DNA from: CAZPWQ01 sp964590495 | GTDB taxonomy: Bacteria > Bacteroidota > Rhodothermia > Balneolales > Balneolaceae | DNA length: 22,110 nt | Direction of reading: 5' to 3' | Assembly: GCA_964590495.1 (NCBI GenBank) | Contig: CAZPWQ010000055.1 | Coordinates: 1-22,110, forward strand | Shown: in pieces, positions 1 through 8,355 of the stretch | Layout: every line of letters begins with the position of its first letter | Numbering within the stretch: position 1 is the stretch's first letter | Notes under the pieces: model-generated | Told to the model about the DNA's origin: nothing | Databases searched by the model: none | What the model saw: only the letters and a program-made list of their open reading frames with translations | Program-made: the position numbers and the translations under genes

Positions 1-57
1 CATAGGTAGGTCCCGCAAATAATGCAACACCATTACCACTGAATTAACATACGAGCG

Positions 58-99
58 CACTAAGTTTTTTATTTTCTCAGTGATCTCAGTGTCTTAGTG
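58..99. repeat. CCACTAAG-family intergenic repeat, degenerate copy
   Basis: CACTAAG (58-64) is mirrored by CTTAGTG (93-99). Inside are head-to-tail units CTCAGTG (76-82), CTCAGTG (85-91) and CTTAGTG (93-99), spaced 8-9 bp. The copy ends 9 bp from the gcvP stop codon. It resembles better-preserved copies near 6797, 9453 and 17872 but has lost the outer TACC/GGTA ends. It could fold as a hairpin behind gcvP, but I see no clean terminator. Confidence 0.6.
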
Positions 100-107
100 T
101 TTAGTCC

Positions 108-3023
108 TTAATCCACCGCCGTGGGTTCCTGGCCTTCGGCGTAGGCCTCCATCGGTATGCAATTGCACATCAGGTTGCGGTCGCCGTAGGCGTCGTCGAC
201 GCGGCTGACGGCGGGCCAGAATTTATCATACCGAAGATAGTCGAGCGGGAATATAGCCTGTTCGCGGCTGTACGAGCGGTTCCATTCTTCAGAAACACCG
301 ATGCGCATAGTATGTGGTGCATATTTCAATACATTTTCTTCCCGGTCGGCTTTACCTTCCTCGATATCCCGGATTTCATTTCGGATAGATATCATCGCCT
401 CACAAAAGCGATCCAGTTCTTCTTTTGTTTCGCTTTCGGTCGGCTCCACCATCAGGGTTCCGGGTACCGGGAACGACATGGTGGGGGCGTGAAATCCGTA
501 GTCCATAAGACGCTTGGCGACATCAACCGACTCAATACCGGCGGATTGTTTGAACGGCCTCAGGTCGATAATAAACTCGTGAGCCGAACGGCCGTTTTTC
601 CCGGTGTAGAGTATGGGATAATGATCTTTCAGCCTGTCTTTCAGATAATTGGCGTTGAGGATAGCGACTTCCGTCGCACGGGTAAGTCCGCCGGCGCCCA
701 TAAGTTTTATATAGGCATAGGATATCGTAAGAATGCTCGCACTGCCCCAGGGCGCTGCTGATATTCCGGGTATGGCATGCGTGCCGCCGGTTTCGACAAT
801 AACATTGCCCGGCAAAAACGGCTTCAGCTTTTCATTGGTGGCAATCGGACCCATTCCCGGTCCACCCCCACCGTGCGGTATGCAAAATGTCTTGTGCAGG
901 TTCAGGTGGCAGACATCGGCCCCTATTTCTGCAGGACTTGTCAGTCCTACCTGGGCGTTCATGTTGGCACCGTCAAGGTATACGAGTCCGCCGTGGTTGT
1001 GTACGATATTGCAAATCTCTTTAATCTCTTCCTCGAATACGCCATGTGTTGAGGGGTAGGTGACCATAATGGCCGCAAGATCATCTTTGTGTTCTTCAGC
1101 TTTTTTGTACAGATCATCCAGGTCAATGCTCCCATTTTCATCACACTTAACCACGACTACATCCATACCCGCCATTACGGCACTGGCAGGATTGGTGCCG
1201 TGTGCCGAATCGGGTACGATGGTAACTTTCCTGTGGGCATCTCCGTTGTGCCGGTGATAGGCCCGTATCGCCATCAGTCCGGCAAATTCGCCCTGTGCCC
1301 CGGAATTGGGCTGCAGCGAAACGGCATCCAACCCGGTAATAGCTTCCAGCTGGTGTTCCAATTCGTCAAAAAGCCGGTGATATCCCTCCGCCTGGTCTTC
1401 TGGGACAAAAGGATGAATATTGGCAAACTGGGGCCATGTGAGGGGCAGCATTTCGGAGGTGGCGTTCAGTTTCATCGTGCACGACCCGAGGGAGATCATG
1501 GAATGCACCAGCGAAAGATCTCTATTCTCCAGCCGCTTCAGATAGCGCAGCATCTCGTGTTCGGAGTGATAGAGGTTGAAGACGGGATGTTTGAGGTATG
1601 AGGAGGTTCGTGTCAATGATCCGGGAAAATCGACCTCAGCGTTTTCTGCCAGGCGATCGACCTCGATGCCGTTCACCCTGCCGGCAACACCGGCGAAAAT
1701 ATTGAGGATCTCTTCCACATGATCCAGATCCTTCACCTCGTCAAACGCTATTCCCACAGCCGCACCCTCAAAATAACGAAGATTGATCCGGCGGTCGAGC
1801 GCCGCATCACGGATTGCTTTTTTCTGCCTCTCATCTTCGAGGGCGATGGTAAAAGTATCAAAATACAGGTCATTGGTGATCTCAAATCCCATATCGGCAA
1901 GTCCTTCTGCCGTGACTTTGGTCAGCCCGTGAATACGCTCTGCAATGCGCCTCAACCCTTTCGGTCCATGGTACACGGCGTAAAATCCTGCAATGACAGC
2001 CAGCAGCACCTGGGCGGTACAAATATTAGAAGTCGCCTTTTCGCGGCGGATATGCTGCTCGCGTGTCTGCAGTGCCATGCGGTAGGCGGGATTCCCCTCG
2101 GCATCCTGCGTGACCCCGATAATGCGTCCGGGAATCTGCCGCTTGTAACTTTCCCGGGTTGCAAAATATGCCGCATGCGGTCCGCCGTAGCCCATCGGAA
2201 CACCAAAACGCTGAGTGGACCCCACCACAACGTCGGCACCCATCTCACCCGGCGGCGTCAGCAGTGTCAGGCTCAGAAGATCGGCGGCGGCGACCGTTTG
2301 AACATTATGTTCGTGGGCTGCTTCAATCAAGCTACTGTAATCATGCACTGATCCATCGGTTCCCGGATACTGAATCAGCAGACCAAACAGTTCCTGGTTG
2401 GTTACGTCCAGTTCATAATGGTCGCCGACAACAACTTCAATCCCCAGCGGTTCAGCCCTGCCCTTTACAATATCGATAGTCTGTGGATGGCACAATTCGG
2501 AAACAAAAAACGTATATGCCTCCCTGCGCTTTTTTCCGCGCCGTGCAGAGTACAGCATCGACATACCCTCAGCAGCGGCGGTGCCTTCATCCAGGAGCGA
2601 CGCATTGGCCAGTTCGCGTCCGGTCAGGTCGGAGACCATCGTCTGAAAGTTTATCAGCGCTTCCAGCCGTCCCTGTGCAATTTCAGCCTGGTACGGCGTG
2701 TAGGCCGTATACCAGCCGGGGTTTTCGAGTACATTCCGTTTGATGACGTTGGGCGTGAGCGTCGGATGATATCCCATCCCGATAAAGCTGTCGTACACTT
2801 TGTTTTTTGAAGAGAGCCTGCGCAGATCTTCCAGAAAACGATATTCGCTCATCGGTTCTTCAAGATCAAGCTCTTTCTTCAGACGGATCCCCTTCGGAAG
2901 TGTTTCGTCTATCAGCTGATCAAGTGAAGAGGCTCCTATGCTGGAAAGCATTTCAGCTATCTGTCCGGAATCAGGTCCGATGTGTCGGTGCAAAAAACGT
3001 TCTTTTTCGAAATTGATACTCAT
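108..3023 (-). CDS. gcvP: Glycine dehydrogenase (decarboxylating), P-protein of the glycine cleavage system
   Basis: This PLP enzyme decarboxylates glycine and passes the aminomethyl group to the lipoyl arm of GcvH, in the cytoplasmic glycine cleavage complex. At 971 aa it is the fused alpha-beta type P-protein of full usual length. The N-terminus has the family signature RHIGPD (about residues 13-18). The PLP-binding lysine is K711 in NLHKTFCIPHGGGGPGMGP, followed by the glycine-rich loop. The C-terminal half carries the usual GTHAIPGISAAPWGSA stretch. The start is ATG at 3023; the frame is intact up to TAA at 108-110. The gene stands alone here: gcvT, gcvH and lpd are not in the window. A possible sigma70-like promoter lies about 80 bp upstream. 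I see no frameshift or missing catalytic residue. Confidence 0.98.
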   Translation of the reverse strand: MSINFEKERFLHRHIGPDSGQIAEMLSSIGASSLDQLIDETLPKGIRLKKELDLEEPMSEYRFLEDLRRLSSKNKVYDSFIGMGYHPTLTPNVIKRNVLENPGWYTAYTPYQAEIAQGRLEALINFQTMVSDLTGRELANASLLDEGTAAAEGMSMLYSARRGKKRREAYTFFVSELCHPQTIDIVKGRAEPLGIEVVVGDHYELDVTNQELFGLLIQYPGTDGSVHDYSSLIEAAHEHNVQTVAAADLLSLTLLTPPGEMGADVVVGSTQRFGVPMGYGGPHAAYFATRESYKRQIPGRIIGVTQDAEGNPAYRMALQTREQHIRREKATSNICTAQVLLAVIAGFYAVYHGPKGLRRIAERIHGLTKVTAEGLADMGFEITNDLYFDTFTIALEDERQKKAIRDAALDRRINLRYFEGAAVGIAFDEVKDLDHVEEILNIFAGVAGRVNGIEVDRLAENAEVDFPGSLTRTSSYLKHPVFNLYHSEHEMLRYLKRLENRDLSLVHSMISLGSCTMKLNATSEMLPLTWPQFANIHPFVPEDQAEGYHRLFDELEHQLEAITGLDAVSLQPNSGAQGEFAGLMAIRAYHRHNGDAHRKVTIVPDSAHGTNPASAVMAGMDVVVVKCDENGSIDLDDLYKKAEEHKDDLAAIMVTYPSTHGVFEEEIKEICNIVHNHGGLVYLDGANMNAQVGLTSPAEIGADVCHLNLHKTFCIPHGGGGPGMGPIATNEKLKPFLPGNVIVETGGTHAIPGISAAPWGSASILTISYAYIKLMGAGGLTRATEVAILNANYLKDRLKDHYPILYTGKNGRSAHEFIIDLRPFKQSAGIESVDVAKRLMDYGFHAPTMSFPVPGTLMVEPTESETKEELDRFCEAMISIRNEIRDIEEGKADREENVLKYAPHTMRIGVSEEWNRSYSREQAIFPLDYLRYDKFWPAVSRVDDAYGDRNLMCNCIPMEAYAEGQEPTAVD

Positions 3024-3101
3024 GAAAAGATTTAGCAGATATGAATTGATATTAGTTTAAATGTTGTGGAAAAGCGAATTGATGACTTAGCCAGGCTATA
3101 G

Positions 3102-3129
3102 ATTATATCTGTACTGTTATCTACTTCAA
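3102..3129 (-). promoter_or_regulatory. Possible sigma70-like promoter for gcvP
   Basis: Read on the minus strand, TTGAAG (plus 3124-3129) and a perfect TATAAT (plus 3102-3107) are 16 bp apart. Transcription would start near 3095, giving a leader of about 70 nt before gcvP. It is predicted from two hexamers only, and Bacteroidota-type sigma factors often use other motifs. Confidence 0.35.
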
Positions 3130-3287
3130 CCAAAGCTGCGACCGTTTATTTCCTGTTAAATTCGGGACGGTTATCCCAAGACTTTTATTTAATAAAACAG
3201 ACCCACTAAGAAACGAGTAAAAGTAAGCATTACAGAGCTAATTTCACAGGTGAAGAATTATAGTTTATTTGCAATAATTGTTATTTT

Positions 3288-3444
3288 CCCCATCGGGCGG
3301 CTGGTTTTGACGTCCGGTGGGTTGGATGGGGCAGGATTTAGAATTTCGAAAGGGAAAGTCACTGAGCCCTGCCGGACCCGCCCGACCGCACACCCAGCGG
3401 CCGGACGGGAATAGGCTCCCCATCGGCGCTGGTTTTGACGTTCC
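3288..3444. repeat. GC-rich block bounded by a pair of imperfect 27-28 bp direct repeats
   Basis: Copy 1 (3288-3315) and copy 2 (3418-3444) share CCCCATCGG followed by GCTGGTTTTGACGT and differ by small indels (GGGCGGCTGG against GGCGCTGG). About 100 bp of GC-rich sequence lies between them, in contrast to AT-rich DNA on both sides. The block sits in the 586-bp intergenic between gcvP and the LVIVD gene. No convincing protein is encoded in it. It could be a small non-autonomous insertion or a duplicated edge of a structured RNA. The rest of this intergenic (3024-3287 and 3445-3609) shows only the two possible promoters listed. Confidence 0.7.
3325..3424 (-). ncRNA. Candidate structured RNA element, unknown family
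   Basis: Three nested helices can be drawn. The outer one pairs 3325-3331 (GATGGGG) with 3418-3424 (CCCCATC). The middle one pairs 3364-3368 (GAGCC) with 3414-3418 (GGCTC), sharing one base with the outer. The terminal hairpin pairs 3377-3389 with 3397-3409 around a 7-nt loop. On the minus strand the hairpin has 13 continuous pairs, two of them G-U. On the plus strand the same two positions become C-A and A-C mismatches. This asymmetry suggests that the minus strand is transcribed. It does not look like the glycine riboswitch. Transcription is not shown, so a DNA-level role is possible. Confidence 0.35.
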
Positions 3445-3543
3445 TCCTTCATAAGAACGGAAGATTCGTTGTATATTCGCCCAAGATGAATGGGTAAAAA
3501 AGAGCAAACTGTTTTATACTACCAGCTATTATCGTCTTTAAAT

Positions 3544-3572
3544 TTGAACACTCTGATCTATTGGCGTACTAT
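3544..3572 (+). promoter_or_regulatory. Possible promoter of the LVIVD-repeat gene
   Basis: TTGAAC (3544-3549) and TACTAT (3567-3572) are 17 bp apart, each matching four of six sigma70 consensus bases. A start near 3579 would leave a leader of about 30 nt before the ATG at 3610. The support is weak, from motif match only. Confidence 0.3.
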
Positions 3573-3609
3573 ACCCACGAGAATCCAGAGATCATAAAAA
3601 CTTTCTAGT

Positions 3610-5613
3610 ATGAAAAATTTATTCACCAGCTCAGTTACAGTCATTGTTTTACTGATACTTTACACCTCCGCCTGTGCCCAGGATGGGAACAGGGGCAAAA
3701 TTGTTGTTGAGCCTGCAGACATTCAGCTTAATGTTGATGATGAGATTACACTGGATGCCACTGTTTATAATGCAGACGGCGAAGCAACACAGGATACGGT
3801 TGTTTTTTACTCCCGGAGCCGCAGAAGCGTTAGTGTTACTCCCACCGGACAGGCAAAGGCTTTGCAGCCCGGGAGTTTCGAAATTGTAGCGCAAACAGTA
3901 GGTCCGCGGGACCAGCGGATACGAGAGACCGTCACCGTTCAAATAGCTGACCCGCCCATAATTGGGATATCGTTTATCAATGAGAACTCAAAATTCTATG
4001 CAAATGCGGTCGTACCGGTTAAACTCAAAATTACGGATGAAAAGGGTTTTGAGCGGGATGTTTCCGAGGTTACACTTTCAAGTTCGAATAGCGCTGTAGC
4101 CGAGGTTGACGATTTCGGGCGCCTGCAGGCCAAAAAACCTGGGAAAGTGACTATCTCCGCTTCTTCGGATGGCGTAGAAAACATCTGGGAAGCTACTATT
4201 ATTGAGAACCCTGTTGTTGATCTTTCTTTTTCTGCTGATGTTAAAGAGGCACGCACCGGGGATGTAGTACATTTTGAGGTAAAGCCGCAAAACAGTACGG
4301 GTGAAGTTGTCAAAGACGTGCCGGTTACCTACTCCTTCACCGCACAACCCGATGATGATCTCGGGGCAGGTTCATCCGCGCAGATTGACGATGACGGCAG
4401 GTTTGTAGCCAACAAAGCAGGTCTCTACACAATAATCGCCAAAACGGGAAATGCCATTGAGGAAAGTACGATACGCATCAATCAGCGTAATATATCCAAA
4501 GAAATCGAAGTCGCAGGCCACGGGCTGGTGAGTGATGTCCATACTTCCGACCTCTGGATCTGGGAAGGTGTCGACGGACGCGATTACGCCATTACAGGAA
4601 CGTGGGGAGGCAATGGTGAAGCATATTTCTGGGATGTAACCGATCCATCGGATATGCAGATTATCGATACCGTAACAGTCGATGCCCGCACGGTCAACGA
4701 CGTCAAGATCTCCGAAGACGGACGTATCGGCGTTATTTCCCGTGAAGGAGCCTCAAACCGGAAAAATGGTTTTGTGATTCTCGACGTCACCGATCCGGCG
4801 AATGTTGAAATTATCTCCGAATACAACGAAGGGTTAACCGGCGGCGTACACAATGTGTTTATTTACGAAGATCACGTTTTTGCCGTTAACAACGGCCGGC
4901 TGTATGATATTGTGGATATCAGCGATCCGGAGAACCCACAGACTGTCAGCCGATTTGAACTCGACACACCGGGGCATGCCGTGCATGATATCTGGGTCGA
5001 GAACGGCATCGCCTATTCCTCCAACTGGAGTGACGGTGTTGTAGCAGTGGATGTCGGAAGTACTCCCGAAGCGCAGTCGCCCGAACGTCACGATGTCGGC
5101 GTGGGCTCCTTTGACAACCCGGTCCAACTGGGAAGCTACACCTATCCCAGCGGCTGGAATCACGCGGCATTCCCATTCAAAAGCGAGTCGACCGGCGATT
5201 TCTATGTGATCGCGGGAGACGAGGCTTTCCCAAACGGATTATATGTGCGGGACCGGCCGACTATCCCGGCGGGATGGATCCACTTCATCAAATTCGACGG
5301 AGGCTGGGATTCTCCCGAAGAGACAGCACGATACCAGGTTCCCGAAGCGGGAACCCACAATTTATGGGTGAAAGGAGATACTCTTTATGTGGCATATTAC
5401 AATGCCGGTCTGCGCGTTGTAGACATATCGGGCGACCTGATGGGCAATCTGTATGAGCAGGGACGGGAGATAGCCAGGTTCGTGCCGACTCATCATGAAG
5501 GTATCATCCCCAATGCGGCGATGACCTGGGGACCTCAACCGTACAAAGGACATATTTTTATCTCCGACTGGAACTCAGGTCTGTGGGCCCTGAAAATCAA
5601 GGAAGATTCATAG
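3610..5613 (+). CDS. Secreted Ig-like (Big)/LVIVD-repeat beta-propeller protein
   Basis: This 667-aa exported protein begins with a signal peptide of about 24 residues. The cleavage site could be type I (SACA|QD), or C23 could be lipidated, although the box TSAC is poor. Three Ig-like beta-sandwich domains of the bacterial Big type follow (about 31-110, 115-195, 205-290), with phrases such as SSNSAVAEVDDFGRLQAKKPG. From about residue 300 the chain carries LVIVD repeats, seen as VTDPSDMQIID, ILDVTDPANVEI, IVDISDPENPQ and VVDISGD, which form a beta-propeller. No catalytic motif is visible, so the function is unknown; a surface binding or scaffold role is an inference. The YncE-like gene 78 bp downstream also encodes a secreted propeller, so the two may act together. 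The start is ATG at 3610, preceded closely by a stop. Confidence 0.85.
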   Translation: MKNLFTSSVTVIVLLILYTSACAQDGNRGKIVVEPADIQLNVDDEITLDATVYNADGEATQDTVVFYSRSRRSVSVTPTGQAKALQPGSFEIVAQTVGPRDQRIRETVTVQIADPPIIGISFINENSKFYANAVVPVKLKITDEKGFERDVSEVTLSSSNSAVAEVDDFGRLQAKKPGKVTISASSDGVENIWEATIIENPVVDLSFSADVKEARTGDVVHFEVKPQNSTGEVVKDVPVTYSFTAQPDDDLGAGSSAQIDDDGRFVANKAGLYTIIAKTGNAIEESTIRINQRNISKEIEVAGHGLVSDVHTSDLWIWEGVDGRDYAITGTWGGNGEAYFWDVTDPSDMQIIDTVTVDARTVNDVKISEDGRIGVISREGASNRKNGFVILDVTDPANVEIISEYNEGLTGGVHNVFIYEDHVFAVNNGRLYDIVDISDPENPQTVSRFELDTPGHAVHDIWVENGIAYSSNWSDGVVAVDVGSTPEAQSPERHDVGVGSFDNPVQLGSYTYPSGWNHAAFPFKSESTGDFYVIAGDEAFPNGLYVRDRPTIPAGWIHFIKFDGGWDSPEETARYQVPEAGTHNLWVKGDTLYVAYYNAGLRVVDISGDLMGNLYEQGREIARFVPTHHEGIIPNAAMTWGPQPYKGHIFISDWNSGLWALKIKEDS

Positions 5614-5627
5614 TTATTAGCAATTAG

Positions 5628-5674
5628 CCACAGATAATCACAGATTTAAACAGATTATCTGTGCAGATCTGTGG
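5628..5674. repeat. CCACAGAT-type palindromic intergenic repeat
   Basis: CCACAGAT (5628-5635) is mirrored by ATCTGTGG (5667-5674). An inner CACAGA (5639-5644) pairs with TCTGTG (5658-5663) across a 3x3 internal loop. The forward arm is made of CACAGAT-like units 11-12 bp apart, and the second arm is their inverse. It starts 15 bp after the LVIVD stop codon and covers the GTG at 5671 that would otherwise extend the next gene. It could form a strong RNA hairpin between the two genes. Confidence 0.75.
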
Positions 5675-5691
5675 CAAAAATAAATAACATC

Positions 5692-6792
5692 ATGAAAAAG
5701 CTATTTTTGGGGACTGTTACCTTTTTATTATTAATAATCAGTTCAGGTGCCTCAGCGCAGCAGTATCACGTCTATGTAGCTGCCGAATCGGAAGATAAAG
5801 TTTACCTGGTTACCTATGATGCAGACACTCAGGAAGGCTGGATTGAAGATGAAATCCCGATCGGTGAATTTCCCACAGAAACCGAGGGTCCGCACGGCAT
5901 AAACATCGGTCTCGACGGGGAGTACTGGTATCTGTCCGTCGCTCACGGGAACCCATACGGATGGCTACATAAATTCACAACCGGTACAAACGAATTTATC
6001 GGGCGTACCGAGCTGGGAATGTTTCCGGCAAGCATGGAGGTCTCTTCTGCCACAGGTTTGCTCTATGTAGTAAACTTTAACCTGCACGGCGACATGGAAC
6101 CGAGCACGGTTTCGGTCGTTGATCCAGAGGCGATGGAAGTCGTTGCAGATATCACAACCGGTATCATGCCGCACGGTTCACGCATCACTTCCGACGGAAA
6201 ATATCAATACCACGTCTCAATGATGACGGATGAACTGATGGAGGTAAATACATCCACAATGGAAATAAGCCGGCGCCTGCCTGTTGCCGGTGATGAAGAA
6301 CCACCTTCCGGGGAAACAAAAAGCAGTAGTATGCATTCCGATCATAAAAAGCCGGCGGCAAAACCGACATGGGCAGATCCTCATCCGACAGAAAAATTAG
6401 TATATATAGCCAATAACGGCTCCGATGAAGTTGTCGAAGTCGATACCGATATGTGGGAAGTGAAACGACGTTTCCAAACAGGAAAAGGTCCCTATAATCT
6501 TGAGATAAGTCACGACGGGAAGATGCTGGTTGTGACATATAAAGGCGAAGGGGCGACAGGTATTTGGGAGCTGGAGAATGGCGATGAGCTGGCCAAAATA
6601 TCGAACAGTCGTAACGTTACGCACGGGGTATCGATCTCTTCCGATAACAGGTTTGCATTCATATCTGCTGAAGGTATCGGCAGCGAACCGGGCTCAGTTG
6701 ATGTCATCGACCTGGAAAGCCTGGAACGAACGGCTGTTATCGAAGTGGGAAAACAGGCTGGCGGCATTATCTTCTGGAAAACCACCGAATAA
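5692..6792 (+). CDS. Secreted YncE-like beta-propeller protein
   Basis: The protein is 366 aa from ATG 5692. It has a clear type I signal peptide (MKKLFLGTVTFLLLIISS, cut after ASA at residue 22). The mature chain shows repeated blades of the YncE/SMP-30-like kind, for example GPHGINIGLDGEYWYLSV, MPHGSRITSDGKYQYHV, GPYNLEISHDGKMLVV and VTHGVSISSDNRFAFISAEG. A hydrophilic insert around residues 205-225 contains two His and several Lys residues. The GTG at 5671 is rejected as start because it lies inside the palindromic repeat and would put extra residues in front of the signal peptide. No enzyme active site can be assigned; such proteins are periplasmic or surface binding proteins. It follows the LVIVD gene on the same strand and precedes a ZIP transporter, which makes a metal-related role thinkable but unproven. 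Confidence 0.85.
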   Translation: MKKLFLGTVTFLLLIISSGASAQQYHVYVAAESEDKVYLVTYDADTQEGWIEDEIPIGEFPTETEGPHGINIGLDGEYWYLSVAHGNPYGWLHKFTTGTNEFIGRTELGMFPASMEVSSATGLLYVVNFNLHGDMEPSTVSVVDPEAMEVVADITTGIMPHGSRITSDGKYQYHVSMMTDELMEVNTSTMEISRRLPVAGDEEPPSGETKSSSMHSDHKKPAAKPTWADPHPTEKLVYIANNGSDEVVEVDTDMWEVKRRFQTGKGPYNLEISHDGKMLVVTYKGEGATGIWELENGDELAKISNSRNVTHGVSISSDNRFAFISAEGIGSEPGSVDVIDLESLERTAVIEVGKQAGGIIFWKTTE

Positions 6793-6850
6793 GAATTACC
6801 ACTAAGTCACTAAGTCCACATAGCGTCTTAAGTGCCTTAGTGGTAGAATT
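6793..6850. repeat. CCACTAAG-family intergenic repeat
   Basis: TACCACTAAG (6797-6806) is perfectly mirrored by CTTAGTGGTA (6836-6845). With a one-base bulge the arms extend to GAATT/AATTC at the ends. Inside are CACTAAG units forward, then their inverse. TAGCGTCTTA inside the element recurs near 6873, so the decay product may continue to about 6890. It begins directly after the YncE gene stop codon and may act as a transcript-end hairpin. The remainder of the intergenic up to 6985 is AT-rich with nothing recognised. Confidence 0.8.
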
Positions 6851-6985
6851 CTTCTCGACAACGTCTTACCTTTAGCGTCTTAGGTCTGGCGTTTTGCTTT
6901 TTATTAGCCAAGTCTAAATATATATTTTAAATCCCTTTCCTTTTTATTATCCTGTGTTTTTTTAAGAAACACCCATTTTCATTGT

Positions 6986-7825
6986 ATGTTAGATCTATTA
7001 GCAATTAAAGAAGCGTTTTACGCACTGGATCCCGTAACCCAAAGTCTGTACGGAGGCTTGTTCACTTATGCGTTAACCGCACTTGGCGCTGCACTCGTTT
7101 TTTTTACTAAAACAGTAAACTACAAGGTGCTCGATGCCATGATGGGATTTGCTGCCGGTGTTATGATTGCAGCAAGTTTCTGGTCACTGCTGGTGCCCTC
7201 CATCAGCATGGCGGAGGCACAGGGAATGATCGAGTGGCTGCCTGCGGTTATCGGTTTTTTAGGCGGCGGTATCTTCCTCCGTATTTGTGATGCATATATG
7301 CCCCACCTTCATCCGGGTTTTCCCATCGAAGAGGCTGAGGGAGTTCCAACATCCTGGCGCCGGGCTACGCTTCTTGTACTTGCCATAACCCTTCACAATA
7401 TCCCCGAGGGATTGGCCGTCGGGGTTCTTTTTGGCGCTGCAGCTGCGGGTGTCGATCCAACCGGAAGCGCCACTATTGCCGGAGCTATTTCACTCGCTAT
7501 TGGTATCGGAATTCAGAATTTCCCGGAAGGTGTAGCCGTTTCAATGCCACTGCGCCGGGAAGGCATTTCTGTAGGAAAGAGTTTCTGGTACGGACAAATG
7601 TCGGGAATCGTTGAACCCATTTCAGCCGTAATCGGAGCAGCTGCTGTTCTTATGGTACAGCCGATCTTACCCTATGCTCTCTCTTTTGCGGCAGGTGCCA
7701 TGATTTATGTCGTCATCGAGGAACTTATTCCCGAATCTCAACTACACGGAAATACTGATATAGCAACACTGGGAACCATGATCGGCTTCAGCGTTATGAT
7801 GATTTTGGATGTAGCGCTAGGTTAA
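6986..7825 (+). CDS. ZIP-family divalent metal transporter (GufA-like)
   Basis: This 279-aa inner-membrane protein has about eight hydrophobic helices. It has the two hallmark metal-binding helices of ZIP carriers: HNIPEGLAVGV with H137, N138 and E141 in helix 4, and QNFPEGVAVSMP with N178 and E181 in helix 5. A further IEELIPES segment lies near residue 245. ZIP carriers move Zn2+, and often Fe2+ or Mn2+, into the cytoplasm; the GufA/ZupT-type layout fits here, but the metal cannot be told from sequence. The ATG at 6986 is the natural start, and the extracytoplasmic N-terminus is short. It stands between the secreted propeller genes and the small receiver gene, all on the plus strand, with about 190 bp and 78 bp of spacing. 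No regulatory site such as a Zur box was recognised. Confidence 0.92.
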   Translation: MLDLLAIKEAFYALDPVTQSLYGGLFTYALTALGAALVFFTKTVNYKVLDAMMGFAAGVMIAASFWSLLVPSISMAEAQGMIEWLPAVIGFLGGGIFLRICDAYMPHLHPGFPIEEAEGVPTSWRRATLLVLAITLHNIPEGLAVGVLFGAAAAGVDPTGSATIAGAISLAIGIGIQNFPEGVAVSMPLRREGISVGKSFWYGQMSGIVEPISAVIGAAAVLMVQPILPYALSFAAGAMIYVVIEELIPESQLHGNTDIATLGTMIGFSVMMILDVALG

Positions 7826-7903
7826 GCCAAAAAAATTTGCTTTCTTTGTCAAAAGATTCTTTTATAATTTGTTAGGATATATTATTCCCCATAAGAATCA
7901 AGT

Positions 7904-8287
7904 ATGGCTGATAAAATTACGGGCAAGAAAGTTCTGATAGTTGAGGATGATATGATCATCTCAATGGTACTGGAACGGATGATCACAAAACTTGAACATA
8001 ATGTCATCGACAAGGTTATTACGGGAAAGGGTGCAATAGATTCTTTTAACAACCTTCAACCCGACCTCATACTGATGGACATACAGCTTAAAGACGACAT
8101 AGACGGCATTACAGCAATGCAGGAGATCAGAAAAAATTCTGACGTTCCTGTAATTTATATTACCGGTAATTCCGACCAATACAATCTATCCCGGGCGAGA
8201 GACACCAAATTTGTCGATTACCTGGTGAAACCGATTCAAATGAGCCATCTTGAAGATTCCATTCATAAGGCTTTTAACGGGCAGTAA
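7904..8287 (+). CDS. Single-domain response regulator (CheY-like receiver)
   Basis: This 127-aa protein is only a receiver domain, with no output domain. All working residues are present: acidic pair D15/D16 in LIVEDDMIIS, phosphoacceptor D59 in LILMDIQL, switch T87 in VIYITGNSD, and K109 in DYLVKPIQ. It resembles the receivers that act in multistep phosphorelays beside hybrid histidine kinases, common in Bacteroidota and relatives. No kinase is encoded in the window, so its partner is unknown. It starts 78 bp after the ZIP gene. The AT-rich spacer contains TATAAT at 7863-7868, which may serve as a -10, so it need not be cotranscribed with the transporter. The desaturase gene follows 68 bp later. 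Confidence 0.93.
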   Translation: MADKITGKKVLIVEDDMIISMVLERMITKLEHNVIDKVITGKGAIDSFNNLQPDLILMDIQLKDDIDGITAMQEIRKNSDVPVIYITGNSDQYNLSRARDTKFVDYLVKPIQMSHLEDSIHKAFNGQ

Positions 8288-8355
8288 TTTTCTATCCGGT
8301 TTATCTTTTCTTATCTTAATAGACATTAAAGTTGGAGTCCAGAACAAAAAAAAAT

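Noticed and set aside
3209..3219. A further CCACTAAG repeat copy in the gcvP upstream region
   Set aside because: Only a single ACCCACTAAG is present, with no inverted partner or internal units.
3258..3507. Two overlapping minus-strand open frames in the GC-rich intergenic block
   Set aside because: They translate the direct repeats and hairpin (Pro/Gly/Arg-rich, low-complexity), have no ribosome binding site, and the two frames compete; the nucleotide-level structure explains the sequence better.
3024..3609. Glycine riboswitch in front of gcvP
   Set aside because: The nested helices do not fit the glycine aptamer as I know it, and a promoter candidate lies between the structured element and gcvP.
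5671..5691. GTG start for the YncE-like gene
   Set aside because: It falls on the last arm of the CCACAGAT palindrome and would place seven extra residues before a good signal peptide.
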